Positions 16,382 through 24,542 of a stretch of 64,000 nucleotides of DNA are shown here, piece after piece (positions within the stretch are counted from its first letter, which is position 1; each line of letters starts with the position of its first letter). The position numbers were made by a program, and so were the translations under genes. A model generated the notes under the pieces. That model had not been told where the DNA came from. It worked only from the letters and a program-made list of their open reading frames with translations, and did not search any database. Source of the stretch: Methylococcus mesophilus (lineage in GTDB: Bacteria > Pseudomonadota > Gammaproteobacteria > Methylococcales > Methylococcaceae). The stretch lies in assembly GCF_026247885.1 (NCBI RefSeq), contig NZ_CP110921.1:2475001-2539000 (forward strand). Reading direction: 5' to 3'.

Positions 16382-17962
16382 TCAGGCCGGCGGCCGGAAC
16401 TGGTACAGCCAGGTTTCGGTCAGTGCGTCGCCATTGCCCTGAATGTAAAGGCGCAGTTCCACCGGAGCGGCTCCGTCGGGGATCAGATCAAAAATTGCGC
16501 GCCAGCGCCGCGTATTGGGGATCGGCTCGATGAAGGCGCCCTGAATCGCCCCGCTGGAGCCCGTGACGACCGGCGATGCCTTGACGGTGTCGCCCCACAG
16601 CGGCTCCAGCGCCGCGCCGGCGAATTCCACGGCGAATTTGTAGACCCCCCGGGGCCTGGGCTTCCCGGGCTGGCCACCTCGGCCGATGCGGGTTGCGACG
16701 CAACGGGCGACGGCGGCCGGATACGGTTCGTCGGCCAACCAGTGCAAGCGGTACCGCAAACGATAGGACGCACCGGCCTTGGGCGCCGCCGCCGGACGCC
16801 AGTAAACGCCGATGTTGTCGTGAATCTCGTCGTCCGTGGGCAGTTCCACCAGTTGCACCGCCCCCTCACCCCAGCCGTCCAGCGGCTCGACCCACAGGCT
16901 GGGCCGGCGTTCGTAATTCACGCCGTCGAGATAGTTCTCGAACACCCTGTCCCGCTGAAGCAGGCCAAACCCTTTCGGATTGTGGTCGACGAAGCTCGAC
17001 GTCACGGCATACGGCTGGTTGATCAGCGGCCGCCAGATGCGTTCGCCGGACCCGGTCCAGATCGCGAGGCCGTCCGAATCGTGGACCTCGGGCCGCCAGT
17101 CCTCCAGCTTCCGTTTCTCCGATTCGCTGAACCAGTACATCGAAGTCAGCGGTGCAAGGCCGAGCCGCTTGACTCCCCGGCGCATGAACACCGCCGCCTC
17201 GATCTCCTGCACCACGCCTTCTTTCCGCCAAGTGAGGAAACGGTAGGCCCCGGTGACGCTGGGACCATCGAGCAGCGCGCAGATGACGACCGGATCGTTT
17301 TCGGCAGCGGCACCCTCGATGTAGAACTCGGTGAAATCGGGGAATTCTTCCGGCGTCGGCTCGGCCGCGTCGACGACGACGCCACGCGCCGAAAGGCCAT
17401 ATTGGTTGAGCGCACCGATGGCGCGGAAATAAGAGGCCCCCAGGTAGGCGATCCAGTCCTGCGTGCGCCAATCGGAGCGACTGCGGGCCTCCTGCAGGCG
17501 CAAGCCGGCGAATCCCGATTTTTCCGGCATTTGCCGGGCCGGGCTGTCACCCGGCATGTCGAAGTAGTCGGCGCTGTAGTAGATCTGGCGTGATTTTCCG
17601 CCCTCGACGGCATGAACCTTGACCGGTTTCTGGAAAAACTGGCCGAGATGGAAAAACGTGACCGGGTAAACGGATGGCCCTTCGGCGAACAAGGCGTCCT
17701 CGGTTCGGAAACGGATATGGCCCCAGGCTTCGTAATCCAGTTTGCGAACGACCTCGGATACCGTCGGCGGCGGAGAATAAGGGCGCGACGCAAGCGCCTC
17801 CGCGCGTTTCACCAGCATCTCGTAACTGAAAGGGAGGGAGGCGCCGAACTTGAGCCCTTTCGGCTCCGACCAACTCCGCGGCGCGCCGGCCAGGAGCGGA
17901 GCGCCCAGCCCGAGCGTCGCGCCCAGGCGCATGAAATCCCGTCGACTCGTCTTTCCGATCAT
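16382..17962 (-). CDS. opgD: Glucan biosynthesis protein D (OpgD/MdoD-like, Tat-exported)
   Basis: 526 residues. The N-terminus has a twin-arginine signal (TSRRDFMRLG followed by a hydrophobic stretch), which distinguishes OpgD from Sec-exported OpgG. The mature protein has the OpgG/OpgD beta-sandwich signatures YPVTFFHLGQFFQKPV, FRAIGALNQYGLSARG, LTSMYWFSES and the catalytic-region WVEPLDGWGEGAVQL. Family members act in the periplasm in osmoregulated periplasmic glucan synthesis. It is 13 bp downstream of the exchanger gene and likely co-transcribed. No opgH is visible in the window. Confidence 0.9.
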   Translation of the reverse strand: MIGKTSRRDFMRLGATLGLGAPLLAGAPRSWSEPKGLKFGASLPFSYEMLVKRAEALASRPYSPPPTVSEVVRKLDYEAWGHIRFRTEDALFAEGPSVYPVTFFHLGQFFQKPVKVHAVEGGKSRQIYYSADYFDMPGDSPARQMPEKSGFAGLRLQEARSRSDWRTQDWIAYLGASYFRAIGALNQYGLSARGVVVDAAEPTPEEFPDFTEFYIEGAAAENDPVVICALLDGPSVTGAYRFLTWRKEGVVQEIEAAVFMRRGVKRLGLAPLTSMYWFSESEKRKLEDWRPEVHDSDGLAIWTGSGERIWRPLINQPYAVTSSFVDHNPKGFGLLQRDRVFENYLDGVNYERRPSLWVEPLDGWGEGAVQLVELPTDDEIHDNIGVYWRPAAAPKAGASYRLRYRLHWLADEPYPAAVARCVATRIGRGGQPGKPRPRGVYKFAVEFAGAALEPLWGDTVKASPVVTGSSGAIQGAFIEPIPNTRRWRAIFDLIPDGAAPVELRLYIQGNGDALTETWLYQFRPPA

Positions 17963-17975
17963 GCGTCACTCATCC

Positions 17976-19058
17976 CTAGGGAAGGAAATAGAAAGCGATG
18001 GCGAGGATGACGTAAACCGCCAGCAGGTTGACCCCTTCCATCCAGTTCGACTCGCCGTCCATCGCGATCAGAACCACGGCGGCGACCGCGATCGCGACCG
18101 CGACGACCTCGAAGGTGGAAAATACCAGGTCCATTGGCTGGCCCATCAGATAGCCGGCGAAAACCAGGAGCGGCGCCACGAACAGGGCGATCTGGATGCT
18201 GGAACCGATGGCGATGTTCATGGCCAGATCCATGTGGTTCTTGGCCGCCATCATGACCGCCGTGCTGTGCTCCGCCGCATTGCCGACGATGGCGACGAGG
18301 ATCACGCCGATGAAGACGTTGGTCATGCCCAGGTCGTGCGCCGCATGCTCCACCGCGCCCACCAGCAGCTCGCTCATCCAGGCGACGAGCGCCGTGGCGC
18401 CCAGCAGAATAAGCAATGATTTGCGCTTGCTCCAGGTTCCCACGCCGAGCGCCTCGTCGGTTTCGTCCGAGGACTCGCCCACGTAAAGATGCCGATGAGT
18501 GCGCAGGGTGAACACCAGGCTGAGGATGTAGGTGACGAACAGTACCAGGGCGATTTCCAGGCTCAGTTCCTGTTCGTGAGGCTCCGGATGCCCTTGGACG
18601 ACCATGTGGAAAATCGCCGGCACCACCAGCCCGATCGCACTGAGCCCGGCCAGGGTCACGCCGAGTCCGGCGGCGGTACGGTTGAAATACTGGGTTTCGT
18701 GCTTCAGCCCGCCGACCACCACGCTGGCACCTAGCACCAGCAGGATGTTGCCGATGATCGAGCCGGTGATCGAGGCCTTGACCACGTCGATCAAGCCTGC
18801 CCGCAGTGCGACGAAGCCGATGATCAATTCCGCCGCATTGCCGAACGAAGCATTGAGCAGTCCGCCGAGGCCCGCGCCGAGATGTTCGGCGAGATATTCG
18901 GTGGCCTTTCCCATCTGGCCCGCCAGGGGGACGATCGCAAGCGCGGACCCCGCGAAAATCCAGACCGGGTCCGCATGGACCCACTCCAGCGCAATGCTGA
19001 CCGGCACGAAAACCAGCAGCAACGACATAGGTTCGATTTCGAATTTCCCGACTCGCAT
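17976..19058 (-). CDS. Calcium/proton exchanger (CaCA family, Cax/ChaA-like)
   Basis: About 360 residues with 11 hydrophobic helices and the two inverted alpha repeats of the CaCA superfamily: [21 protein letters not shown] in the first half and [18 protein letters not shown] in the second. An acidic/His-rich cytoplasmic loop separates the halves. It exchanges cytoplasmic calcium for protons at the inner membrane. A TTG start at 19073 would add five residues; ATG 19058 is preferred because a usable purine-rich site precedes it. It is followed closely by the opgD-like gene. Confidence 0.9.
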   Translation of the reverse strand: MRVGKFEIEPMSLLLVFVPVSIALEWVHADPVWIFAGSALAIVPLAGQMGKATEYLAEHLGAGLGGLLNASFGNAAELIIGFVALRAGLIDVVKASITGSIIGNILLVLGASVVVGGLKHETQYFNRTAAGLGVTLAGLSAIGLVVPAIFHMVVQGHPEPHEQELSLEIALVLFVTYILSLVFTLRTHRHLYVGESSDETDEALGVGTWSKRKSLLILLGATALVAWMSELLVGAVEHAAHDLGMTNVFIGVILVAIVGNAAEHSTAVMMAAKNHMDLAMNIAIGSSIQIALFVAPLLVFAGYLMGQPMDLVFSTFEVVAVAIAVAAVVLIAMDGESNWMEGVNLLAVYVILAIAFYFLP

Positions 19059-19201
19059 ACTTTCCAGCTTCAACCCTCTTGAACAATCCGCCCGTCTTGG
19101 ACTTGGCGCTCCATGCCAAATGATCCCACAAAACGGCGGGCTTGCCGCAAGAGCGCTTCAAGTGAGCACGAAGCGCGGAACCGCGAACGCAGCGGAGAAA
19201 G

Positions 19202-19789
19202 TCAGCGGGAACGCTGGTAGGTCCCGATCAGCTCGGCGCGATCGAGCACATGCCCGGCCATGGCATGCTCGAGTTTCGCCTTATCCGGCCGGTGCAGATC
19301 GGGCAAGACGGTGTCCAAGGCGTAAAGCTTGTGGACGTAGCGGTGGCGGCCGATCGGAGGGCAGGGCCCACCGTAGCCCGTGCGCTTCCAGTCGTTCACG
19401 CCCTGCAGCGTGCCGGCGGGCAGCGACTGGACCGCTTCGGGCAAGCCCGGCGCCTCCGGAGGCAGGTTGTACAACACCCAGTGGACCCACGTTATTTTGG
19501 GCGCCTTGGGGTCCGGAGCATCAGGGTCGTCGACGACAAGCACCAGACTTCGGGTACCTGGCGGCAGTCCCGACCAGCCGAGAGGCGGCGAAACGTCGCC
19601 GCCGTCACAGGTGTACTTTTGCGGTATCTCGCCGTTCGGCGGGAATGCTTCCGAAGTGAGGATCAAAGCCATAGCCGTTTCTCCGCCCGCCGCCTCGGCG
19701 GCGGCACTTCCGGTCCAGACCAGCGAAAAATGGATGAGCAACGCGAGCATCCCGCCGCGGCAAACACGGTCCCGGTCCATACGTTTCAT
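19202..19789 (-). CDS. Secreted YbhB/YbcL family PEBP (Raf kinase inhibitor-like) protein
   Basis: 195 residues with an N-terminal signal peptide (hydrophobic residues ~14-30). The phosphatidylethanolamine-binding-protein core follows: YTCDGGDVSPPLGWSGLPPGT, VDDPDAPDPK, the ligand-site WVHWVLYNLP, and GYGGPCPPIGRHRYVHKLYALD. Bacterial YbhB/YbcL proteins bind small anions. Their physiological role is unclear. The gene stands alone between the exchanger and a glycosyltransferase, on the same strand but with gaps of about 80-145 bp. Confidence 0.9.
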   Translation of the reverse strand: MKRMDRDRVCRGGMLALLIHFSLVWTGSAAAEAAGGETAMALILTSEAFPPNGEIPQKYTCDGGDVSPPLGWSGLPPGTRSLVLVVDDPDAPDPKAPKITWVHWVLYNLPPEAPGLPEAVQSLPAGTLQGVNDWKRTGYGGPCPPIGRHRYVHKLYALDTVLPDLHRPDKAKLEHAMAGHVLDRAELIGTYQRSR

Positions 19790-19868
19790 CGTCGCCCCCG
19801 CTTGGAACGGTTTCCGAAGCCGATCATCCCATTACAAGGACAGCGGATTCAAGGCGGTTTGCCTCTCT

Positions 19869-20603
19869 TCAATCCACCCGCGAGATGCCCGGCGCCCGTC
19901 CGCTCTGCTGCTGCGACCAGTAGCCCCAGTCCGCCCCGCGCCAGCGGGCGGGTATCAGGTCCCAATACAGCAGCGCGCAGCGGAACACGGAATGGCAGGT
20001 CTTGCGCCAAAGTCCGCTGTCCAGGCGGCGATGGTCGCGTGCAAAAACCGGGAGTGCCGCCTCGAACCGGGTCCGGTAGCCCGCCCGCTTGATCCGCCAG
20101 ACCAGTTCCGAGTCTTCGTTGCACACCAGCTCCGGATCGAATCCACCCACCGCGGCCAGCGCATCCTTGCGAACCAGCATGTTGGAACCGGTGGCGGCGG
20201 GAATTCCCAGCCAGTGCGAACACTGCTGGCCGTAGCCGAACCAGCGGTAGTAGGCCGCGAAACGGTCACGCGACAGCTTGGGCCCATAGACCACGGCCGC
20301 GTCGGTCAAACCGTCCAGGGCGTCGAAATAACCGTCCGGAAACACAACGTCGGCATCGGTGAACAGCAGCCAGTCGGTATGGGCCAGCTCCGCGCCCAGC
20401 TGGCGGGCTTCGGTGATCGTGCTCCTGCGCCGCAGCACCTGCGTTCGGGCCGGACGCAGGTGCTGGATGATGTCAGGTGTCTCGTCCTCGCTGGCATCGA
20501 CTACGATCAGATGCACCGCGTCGGGTAACGATGCCAGGAACGCCTCGATGTTGCCCGCCTCGTTGCGGGTGGGAAGAACGACGGTGATGGATTCCAGATT
20601 CAT
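19869..20603 (-). CDS. Glycosyltransferase family 2
   Basis: 244 residues with a GT-A fold: the N-terminal VVLPTRNEAGNIEAFL nucleotide-binding motif, VIVVDASEDE-type region, the metal-binding FTDADVVFP (D-x-D), and the acceptor-side motif GGFDPELVCNEDSELVWRI. No transmembrane helices, so it should be cytoplasmic or peripheral. Substrate unknown. An AGAGGG site lies before ATG 20603. It runs divergent from metK and is not linked to the exopolysaccharide operon by distance. Confidence 0.88.
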   Translation of the reverse strand: MNLESITVVLPTRNEAGNIEAFLASLPDAVHLIVVDASEDETPDIIQHLRPARTQVLRRRSTITEARQLGAELAHTDWLLFTDADVVFPDGYFDALDGLTDAAVVYGPKLSRDRFAAYYRWFGYGQQCSHWLGIPAATGSNMLVRKDALAAVGGFDPELVCNEDSELVWRIKRAGYRTRFEAALPVFARDHRRLDSGLWRKTCHSVFRCALLYWDLIPARWRGADWGYWSQQQSGRAPGISRVD

Positions 20604-20704
20604 GGTTCGCCCTCTTGGTATAGTTAGTTTCCAAAATCACGAAAAGACCCGAACTCCATTGGATAACATGCCGATGTTACGAAACGGCTGAATCGGCGCC
20701 GGGC

Positions 20705-20733
20705 TTTGTCTGCCCAGCCCCCTGGCCTATAAT
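20705..20733 (+). promoter_or_regulatory. Candidate sigma-70 promoter of metK
   Basis: A perfect TATAAT hexamer lies at 20728-20733, with TTTGTC at 20705-20710 and a 17-bp spacer. Transcription would start near 20740, about 40 bp before the GTG start of metK. No SAM riboswitch-like structure fits in so short a leader. Confidence 0.6.
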
Positions 20734-20781
20734 TCGCCTTCAGCTTAAACCATGCCGTTCAACCGTAGGAAGCATCATAAA

Positions 20782-21951
20782 GTGAGCAAATCTTTCATCT
20801 TCACTTCGGAATCCGTCTCCGAAGGTCACCCGGACAAAATCGCAGACCAGGTTTCCGACGCGGTGCTGGATGCAATCCTGGCGCAGGACCCCAAGGCGCG
20901 CGTCGCCGTGGAAACCTTGGTCAAGACCGGCATGGTCGTGCTCGCCGGCGAAGTCACCACCTCGGCCTGGGTGGACACCGAAGAGCTGGTGCGCAAGGTC
21001 GTGCACGACATCGGCTACGACAACCCGGAAATCGGCTTCGACTGGCAAAGCTGCGCCGTGCTGACCGCAATCGGCAAGCAGTCGCCCGACATCGCCGCGG
21101 GCGTGGACGAATTCGACAGCCACGAGCAGGGCGCGGGCGACCAGGGCCTGATGTTCGGCTATGCCACCAACGAGACCGACGTGCTGATGCCGGCTCCGAT
21201 CACCTACGCCCACCGGCTGGTGCAGCGCCAGGCCGAAGTCCGCAAGCACAAGGTGCTGCCCTGGTTGCGGCCGGACGCCAAGAGCCAGGTCACCTTCCGC
21301 TACGAGGACGGCAAGCCGGTGGCGGTCGATGCCGTGGTGCTGTCGACCCAGCATGCGCCGGACGTGGACCAGAAGGACATCCGCGAGGCGGTCATGGAAG
21401 AGATCATCTACCATGTCCTACCGAGGGAATGGCTGCACAAGGACACCAAGTATTTCATCAACCCGACGGGTAGTTTCGTCATCGGCGGTCCGGTGGGCGA
21501 CTGCGGACTGACCGGACGCAAGATCATCGTCGACACCTACGGCGGCATGGCGCGCCACGGCGGCGGCGCCTTCAGCGGCAAGGACCCTTCCAAGGTCGAC
21601 CGCTCGGCCGCCTACATGGGCCGCTATGTCGCCAAGAACATCGTGGCCGCCGGCCTGGCCGACCGCTGCGAAATCCAGGTGTCCTATGCCATCGGCGTAG
21701 CCGAGCCGACCTCGATCAGCATCGAGACCTTCGGCACCGGCAAGATTCCGGAGGAAACCCTGGTCAAGCTGGTGCGCGAGCACTTCGACCTGCGTCCCAA
21801 GGGGCTGATCACCATGCTGGACCTGCTGCGGCCGATCTATCGTCCGACCGCCGCCTACGGCCACTTCGGCCGCACCGAAGGCAGCTTCACCTGGGAACGG
21901 ACCGACAAGGCCGAACTGCTGCGCGAAGCGGCAGGGTTACCGGCCGCCTGA
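20782..21951 (+). CDS. metK: S-adenosylmethionine synthetase MetK
   Basis: 389 residues. It makes S-adenosylmethionine from methionine and ATP. Family motifs: [11 protein letters not shown] at the N-terminus, [33 protein letters not shown], and C-terminal GHFGR. I chose GTG 20782, since known MetK proteins begin [12 protein letters not shown] and AGGAAG lies 9 bp upstream. An in-frame ATG at 20752 would add ten residues not typical of the family. It is followed by ahcY and metF on the same strand, giving most of an activated methyl cycle. Confidence 0.97.
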   Translation: MSKSFIFTSESVSEGHPDKIADQVSDAVLDAILAQDPKARVAVETLVKTGMVVLAGEVTTSAWVDTEELVRKVVHDIGYDNPEIGFDWQSCAVLTAIGKQSPDIAAGVDEFDSHEQGAGDQGLMFGYATNETDVLMPAPITYAHRLVQRQAEVRKHKVLPWLRPDAKSQVTFRYEDGKPVAVDAVVLSTQHAPDVDQKDIREAVMEEIIYHVLPREWLHKDTKYFINPTGSFVIGGPVGDCGLTGRKIIVDTYGGMARHGGGAFSGKDPSKVDRSAAYMGRYVAKNIVAAGLADRCEIQVSYAIGVAEPTSISIETFGTGKIPEETLVKLVREHFDLRPKGLITMLDLLRPIYRPTAAYGHFGRTEGSFTWERTDKAELLREAAGLPAA

Positions 21952-21971
21952 TTCGGGCAAACAACTTTTCA

Positions 21972-21990
21972 GCCGCCGGTTTCCGGCGGC
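21972..21990 (+). terminator. Hairpin after metK
   Basis: Perfect 8-bp GC stem (21972-21979 with 21983-21990) and a TTT loop, placed 20 bp after the metK stop. There is no clear T-tract after it, so it may be a weak terminator or an mRNA 3'-end stabiliser. Confidence 0.5.
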
Positions 21991-21998
21991 GTTGTCCG

Positions 21999-22077
21999 CG
22001 CCGAGGGGCGCTGCGACGGCCCGCACAGACGGGCCGCCAGGCTCGGCGGGGGCAACTTGGTTTTCCAACGGCGCTCT
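21999..22077 (+). promoter_or_regulatory. S-adenosylhomocysteine (SAH) riboswitch
   Basis: The sequence fits the SAH riboswitch consensus in order: CCGAGGGGCGCTGCGAC, an apical stem, CCAGGCTCGG, a linker, and CAACGGCGCTC. Pairings seen directly: P1 21999-22005 with 22042-22048 (7 bp); the P2 stem 22017-22023 with 22030-22036 (7 bp); and a pseudoknot of GGGCGC (22006-22011) with GCGCTC (22071-22076), one G-U. It sits in the leader of ahcY, the enzyme that removes SAH. In known examples SAH binding turns ahcY expression on. Confidence 0.93.
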
Positions 22078-22154
22078 GTTTATCTTCACCGGCTGCGGCT
22101 GCCGATGGGTAATCAGAGCCTTAGCTCCGGTGGAGAACTGACGAAGAGGTATTT

Positions 22155-23570
22155 ATGAACGCTGTAGCAAACGCCGCATTCGACGACTACAAGGTCGCCG
22201 ACCTTTCCCTGGCCAGCTGGGGCCGCAAGGAAATCGCCATTGCCGAAACCGAGATGCCGGGCCTGATGGCGACCCGCGAGGAATACCGTGCGGCCCAACC
22301 GCTCAAAGGCGCCCGCATCACCGGCAGCCTGCACATGACCATCCAGACCGCGGTGCTGATCGAGACCCTGGTCGCGCTGGGCGCAGAAGTCCGCTGGGCC
22401 TCCTGCAACATTTTCTCCACCCAGGACCACGCCGCCGCGGCCATCGCTGCCGAGGGCATCCCGGTCTTCGCCTACAAAGGCGAGAGCCTAGAAGAGTACT
22501 GGGATTACACCCACCGCATCCTGGAATGGCCGGGCGATGCCGGCCCCAACATGATCCTGGACGACGGCGGCGACGCCACCCTGCTGGTGACTCTGGGCGC
22601 CCGCGCCGAAAAAGACGCCTCCCTCATCGCCAATCCCACCTGCGAAGAGGAAGAAGTCCTGTTCGCCGCGATCAAGAAGACGCTGGCCGCAAAGCCAGGC
22701 TGGTATTCCAAGCTGCAGGCCGGCATCCAGGGCGTGACCGAGGAAACCACCACCGGCGTACACCGCTTGTATCAGATGCAGGCGGAAGGCCGGCTGCCGT
22801 TCCCGGCGATCAACGTCAACGACTCGGTCACCAAGTCCAAGTTCGACAACCTCTACGGCTGCCGCGAATCGCTGGTGGACGGCATCAAGCGCGCCACCGA
22901 CGTGATGATCGCCGGCAAGATCGCCGTGGTGCTGGGCTACGGCGACGTGGGCAAGGGCTGCGCCCAATCCCTGCGCGGCCTCGGCGCCACCGTGTGGGTT
23001 ACGGAGATCGACCCGATCTGCGCCCTGCAAGCGGCGATGGAAGGCTACCGCGTAGTGACCATGGAGGAAGCCTGCGACAAGGCCGACATCTTCGTCACCG
23101 CTACCGGCAACCTCGGCGTCATCACCCATGACCACATGGTGAAGATGAAGGACCAGGCCATCGTCTGCAACATCGGCCATTTCGATTCGGAAATCGAGGT
23201 CGCCGCCATGAAGCAGTACGCCTGGGAGAACATCAAGCCGCAGGTGGATCACATCCTCCTCCCCAACGGACGCCGCATCATCCTGCTGGCGGAAGGCCGT
23301 TTGGTAAACCTCGGCTGCGCCACCGGCCACCCGTCCTTCGTGATGTCCAACTCGTTCACCAACCAGACCCTGGCCCAGATCGAGCTGTTCTGCCACGGCG
23401 AGCGCTACAAGAACGAGGTCTATGTCCTGCCTAAGCATCTCGACGAAAAAGTGGCGCGGCTGCACCTCAAGAAAATCGGCGCAGCCCTGACCGTGCTGAG
23501 CCCCGAGCAGGCTGCGTATATCGGCGTAGCTGTGGACGGCCCGTACAAGCCGGGGCATTACCGCTACTAA
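22155..23570 (+). CDS. ahcY: S-adenosylhomocysteine hydrolase
   Basis: 471 residues. It converts S-adenosylhomocysteine to adenosine and homocysteine in the cytoplasm, relieving product inhibition of methyltransferases. Signatures: [52 protein letters not shown], the NAD-binding [15 protein letters not shown], and C-terminal [11 protein letters not shown] good AAGAGG site precedes the ATG. Expression is probably controlled by the SAH riboswitch directly upstream. Confidence 0.98.
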   Translation: MNAVANAAFDDYKVADLSLASWGRKEIAIAETEMPGLMATREEYRAAQPLKGARITGSLHMTIQTAVLIETLVALGAEVRWASCNIFSTQDHAAAAIAAEGIPVFAYKGESLEEYWDYTHRILEWPGDAGPNMILDDGGDATLLVTLGARAEKDASLIANPTCEEEEVLFAAIKKTLAAKPGWYSKLQAGIQGVTEETTTGVHRLYQMQAEGRLPFPAINVNDSVTKSKFDNLYGCRESLVDGIKRATDVMIAGKIAVVLGYGDVGKGCAQSLRGLGATVWVTEIDPICALQAAMEGYRVVTMEEACDKADIFVTATGNLGVITHDHMVKMKDQAIVCNIGHFDSEIEVAAMKQYAWENIKPQVDHILLPNGRRIILLAEGRLVNLGCATGHPSFVMSNSFTNQTLAQIELFCHGERYKNEVYVLPKHLDEKVARLHLKKIGAALTVLSPEQAAYIGVAVDGPYKPGHYRY

Positions 23571-23580
23571 ACCTGGCGAC

Positions 23581-23607
23581 ACCGCCCCGGCAAAATCGCG
23601 GGGCGGT
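23581..23607 (+). terminator. Hairpin between ahcY and metF (first)
   Basis: A 9-bp perfect GC stem (23581-23589 with 23599-23607) and a 9-nt loop, starting 10 bp after the ahcY stop. No long T-run follows, so termination would be partial at most. Confidence 0.45.
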
Positions 23608-23618
23608 ACGTTAACCCC

Positions 23619-23643
23619 GAAATCCTGCCTCGAGCAGGATTTC
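23619..23643 (+). other. Hairpin between ahcY and metF (second), in the metF leader
   Basis: A perfect 10-bp stem (23619-23628 with 23634-23643) around a CTCGA loop, ending 19 bp before metF. It follows the first hairpin by 11 bp. It may modulate metF translation or mRNA stability. It does not match a riboswitch that I know. Confidence 0.4.
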
Positions 23644-23662
23644 GTATGTCCGAGAGAATGCC

Positions 23663-24520
23663 ATGAAGACTCAGCAAAAATTTTCCAAGGCGTTCAGCTT
23701 CGAGTTTTTTCCGCCAAAAAACGACGAAGCGGCGGCAAATCTGCGCAGGACCCTAGGAAAGCTCGCGCCGCTCAAACCGCGCTTCTGCTCCGTGACCTTT
23801 GGCGCCGGCGGCTCGACGCGCGAGAAGACCTTCGAAACGGCGCTGGAGATTCAGCAGACCACCGGCATCGAGTGCGCTCCACACCTGTCCTGCATCGCCT
23901 CCACCCGCCAGAGCATCCGCGAAATCCTCGAAGCCTACCGCTCGCACGGAATCCGCCACATCGTGGCGCTGCGGGGAGACATGCCCTCCGGCATGCTGTC
24001 GGCAGGCGAATTCCGCTACGCCAACGAACTGGTGGAATTCATCCGCGCCGAAACGGGGGACCACTTCCACGTCGAGGTGGCCTGCTACCCGGAAGTCCAC
24101 CCCCAAGCGGCCAGCGCCGAGAGCGATTTGAAGAACTTCAAGCGCAAGGTGGATGCCGGCGCCGACAGCGCCATCACCCAGTATTTCTACAACCCGGAAG
24201 CCTATTTCCGCTTCGTGGATGACTGCGAGCGGCTAGGCATCGACATTCCCATCGTGCCGGGCATCATGCCGATCACCAACTATTCGCAGTTGGCGCGGTT
24301 TTCCGACATGTGCGGCGCCGACATTCCGCGCTGGATCCGCAAACGGCTGGAAGCTTTCGGCGACGATCGCAAGCCGATCCGGGCCTTCGGCATGGAAGTG
24401 GTGACGGAACTGTGCCGGCGGCTGTTGGAACAAGGGGCGCCGGGCCTGCATTTCTATACGCTGAACCGGGCGGATGCCAGCCTCGATGTCTGGAAAGCGC
24501 TGGAGCTGGGATCGGCCTGA
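23663..24520 (+). CDS. metF: 5,10-methylenetetrahydrofolate reductase
   Basis: 285 residues, a TIM-barrel flavoprotein. It reduces methylenetetrahydrofolate to methyltetrahydrofolate, supplying the methyl group for methionine synthesis. Motifs: FSFEFFPPKNDEAA, VTFGAGGSTREKT, IRHIVALRGDMP, GADSAITQYFYNPEAYFRF, and PIVPGIMPITNYSQL near the C-terminus. Together with metK and ahcY it forms the activated-methyl block. No methionine synthase is visible in the window. Confidence 0.97.
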   Translation: MKTQQKFSKAFSFEFFPPKNDEAAANLRRTLGKLAPLKPRFCSVTFGAGGSTREKTFETALEIQQTTGIECAPHLSCIASTRQSIREILEAYRSHGIRHIVALRGDMPSGMLSAGEFRYANELVEFIRAETGDHFHVEVACYPEVHPQAASAESDLKNFKRKVDAGADSAITQYFYNPEAYFRFVDDCERLGIDIPIVPGIMPITNYSQLARFSDMCGADIPRWIRKRLEAFGDDRKPIRAFGMEVVTELCRRLLEQGAPGLHFYTLNRADASLDVWKALELGSA

Positions 24521-24542
24521 GAGAATGGACGGAGGTGGGCCA

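Noticed and set aside
17959-19161. A 400-codon minus-strand ORF overlapping the exchanger gene
   Set aside because: Arg/Gly-rich frame-shifted shadow of the exchanger gene, which has the real CaCA motifs.
21972-22077. A SAM riboswitch upstream of ahcY
   Set aside because: The conserved blocks and pseudoknot fit the SAH class, and the regulated gene consumes SAH.
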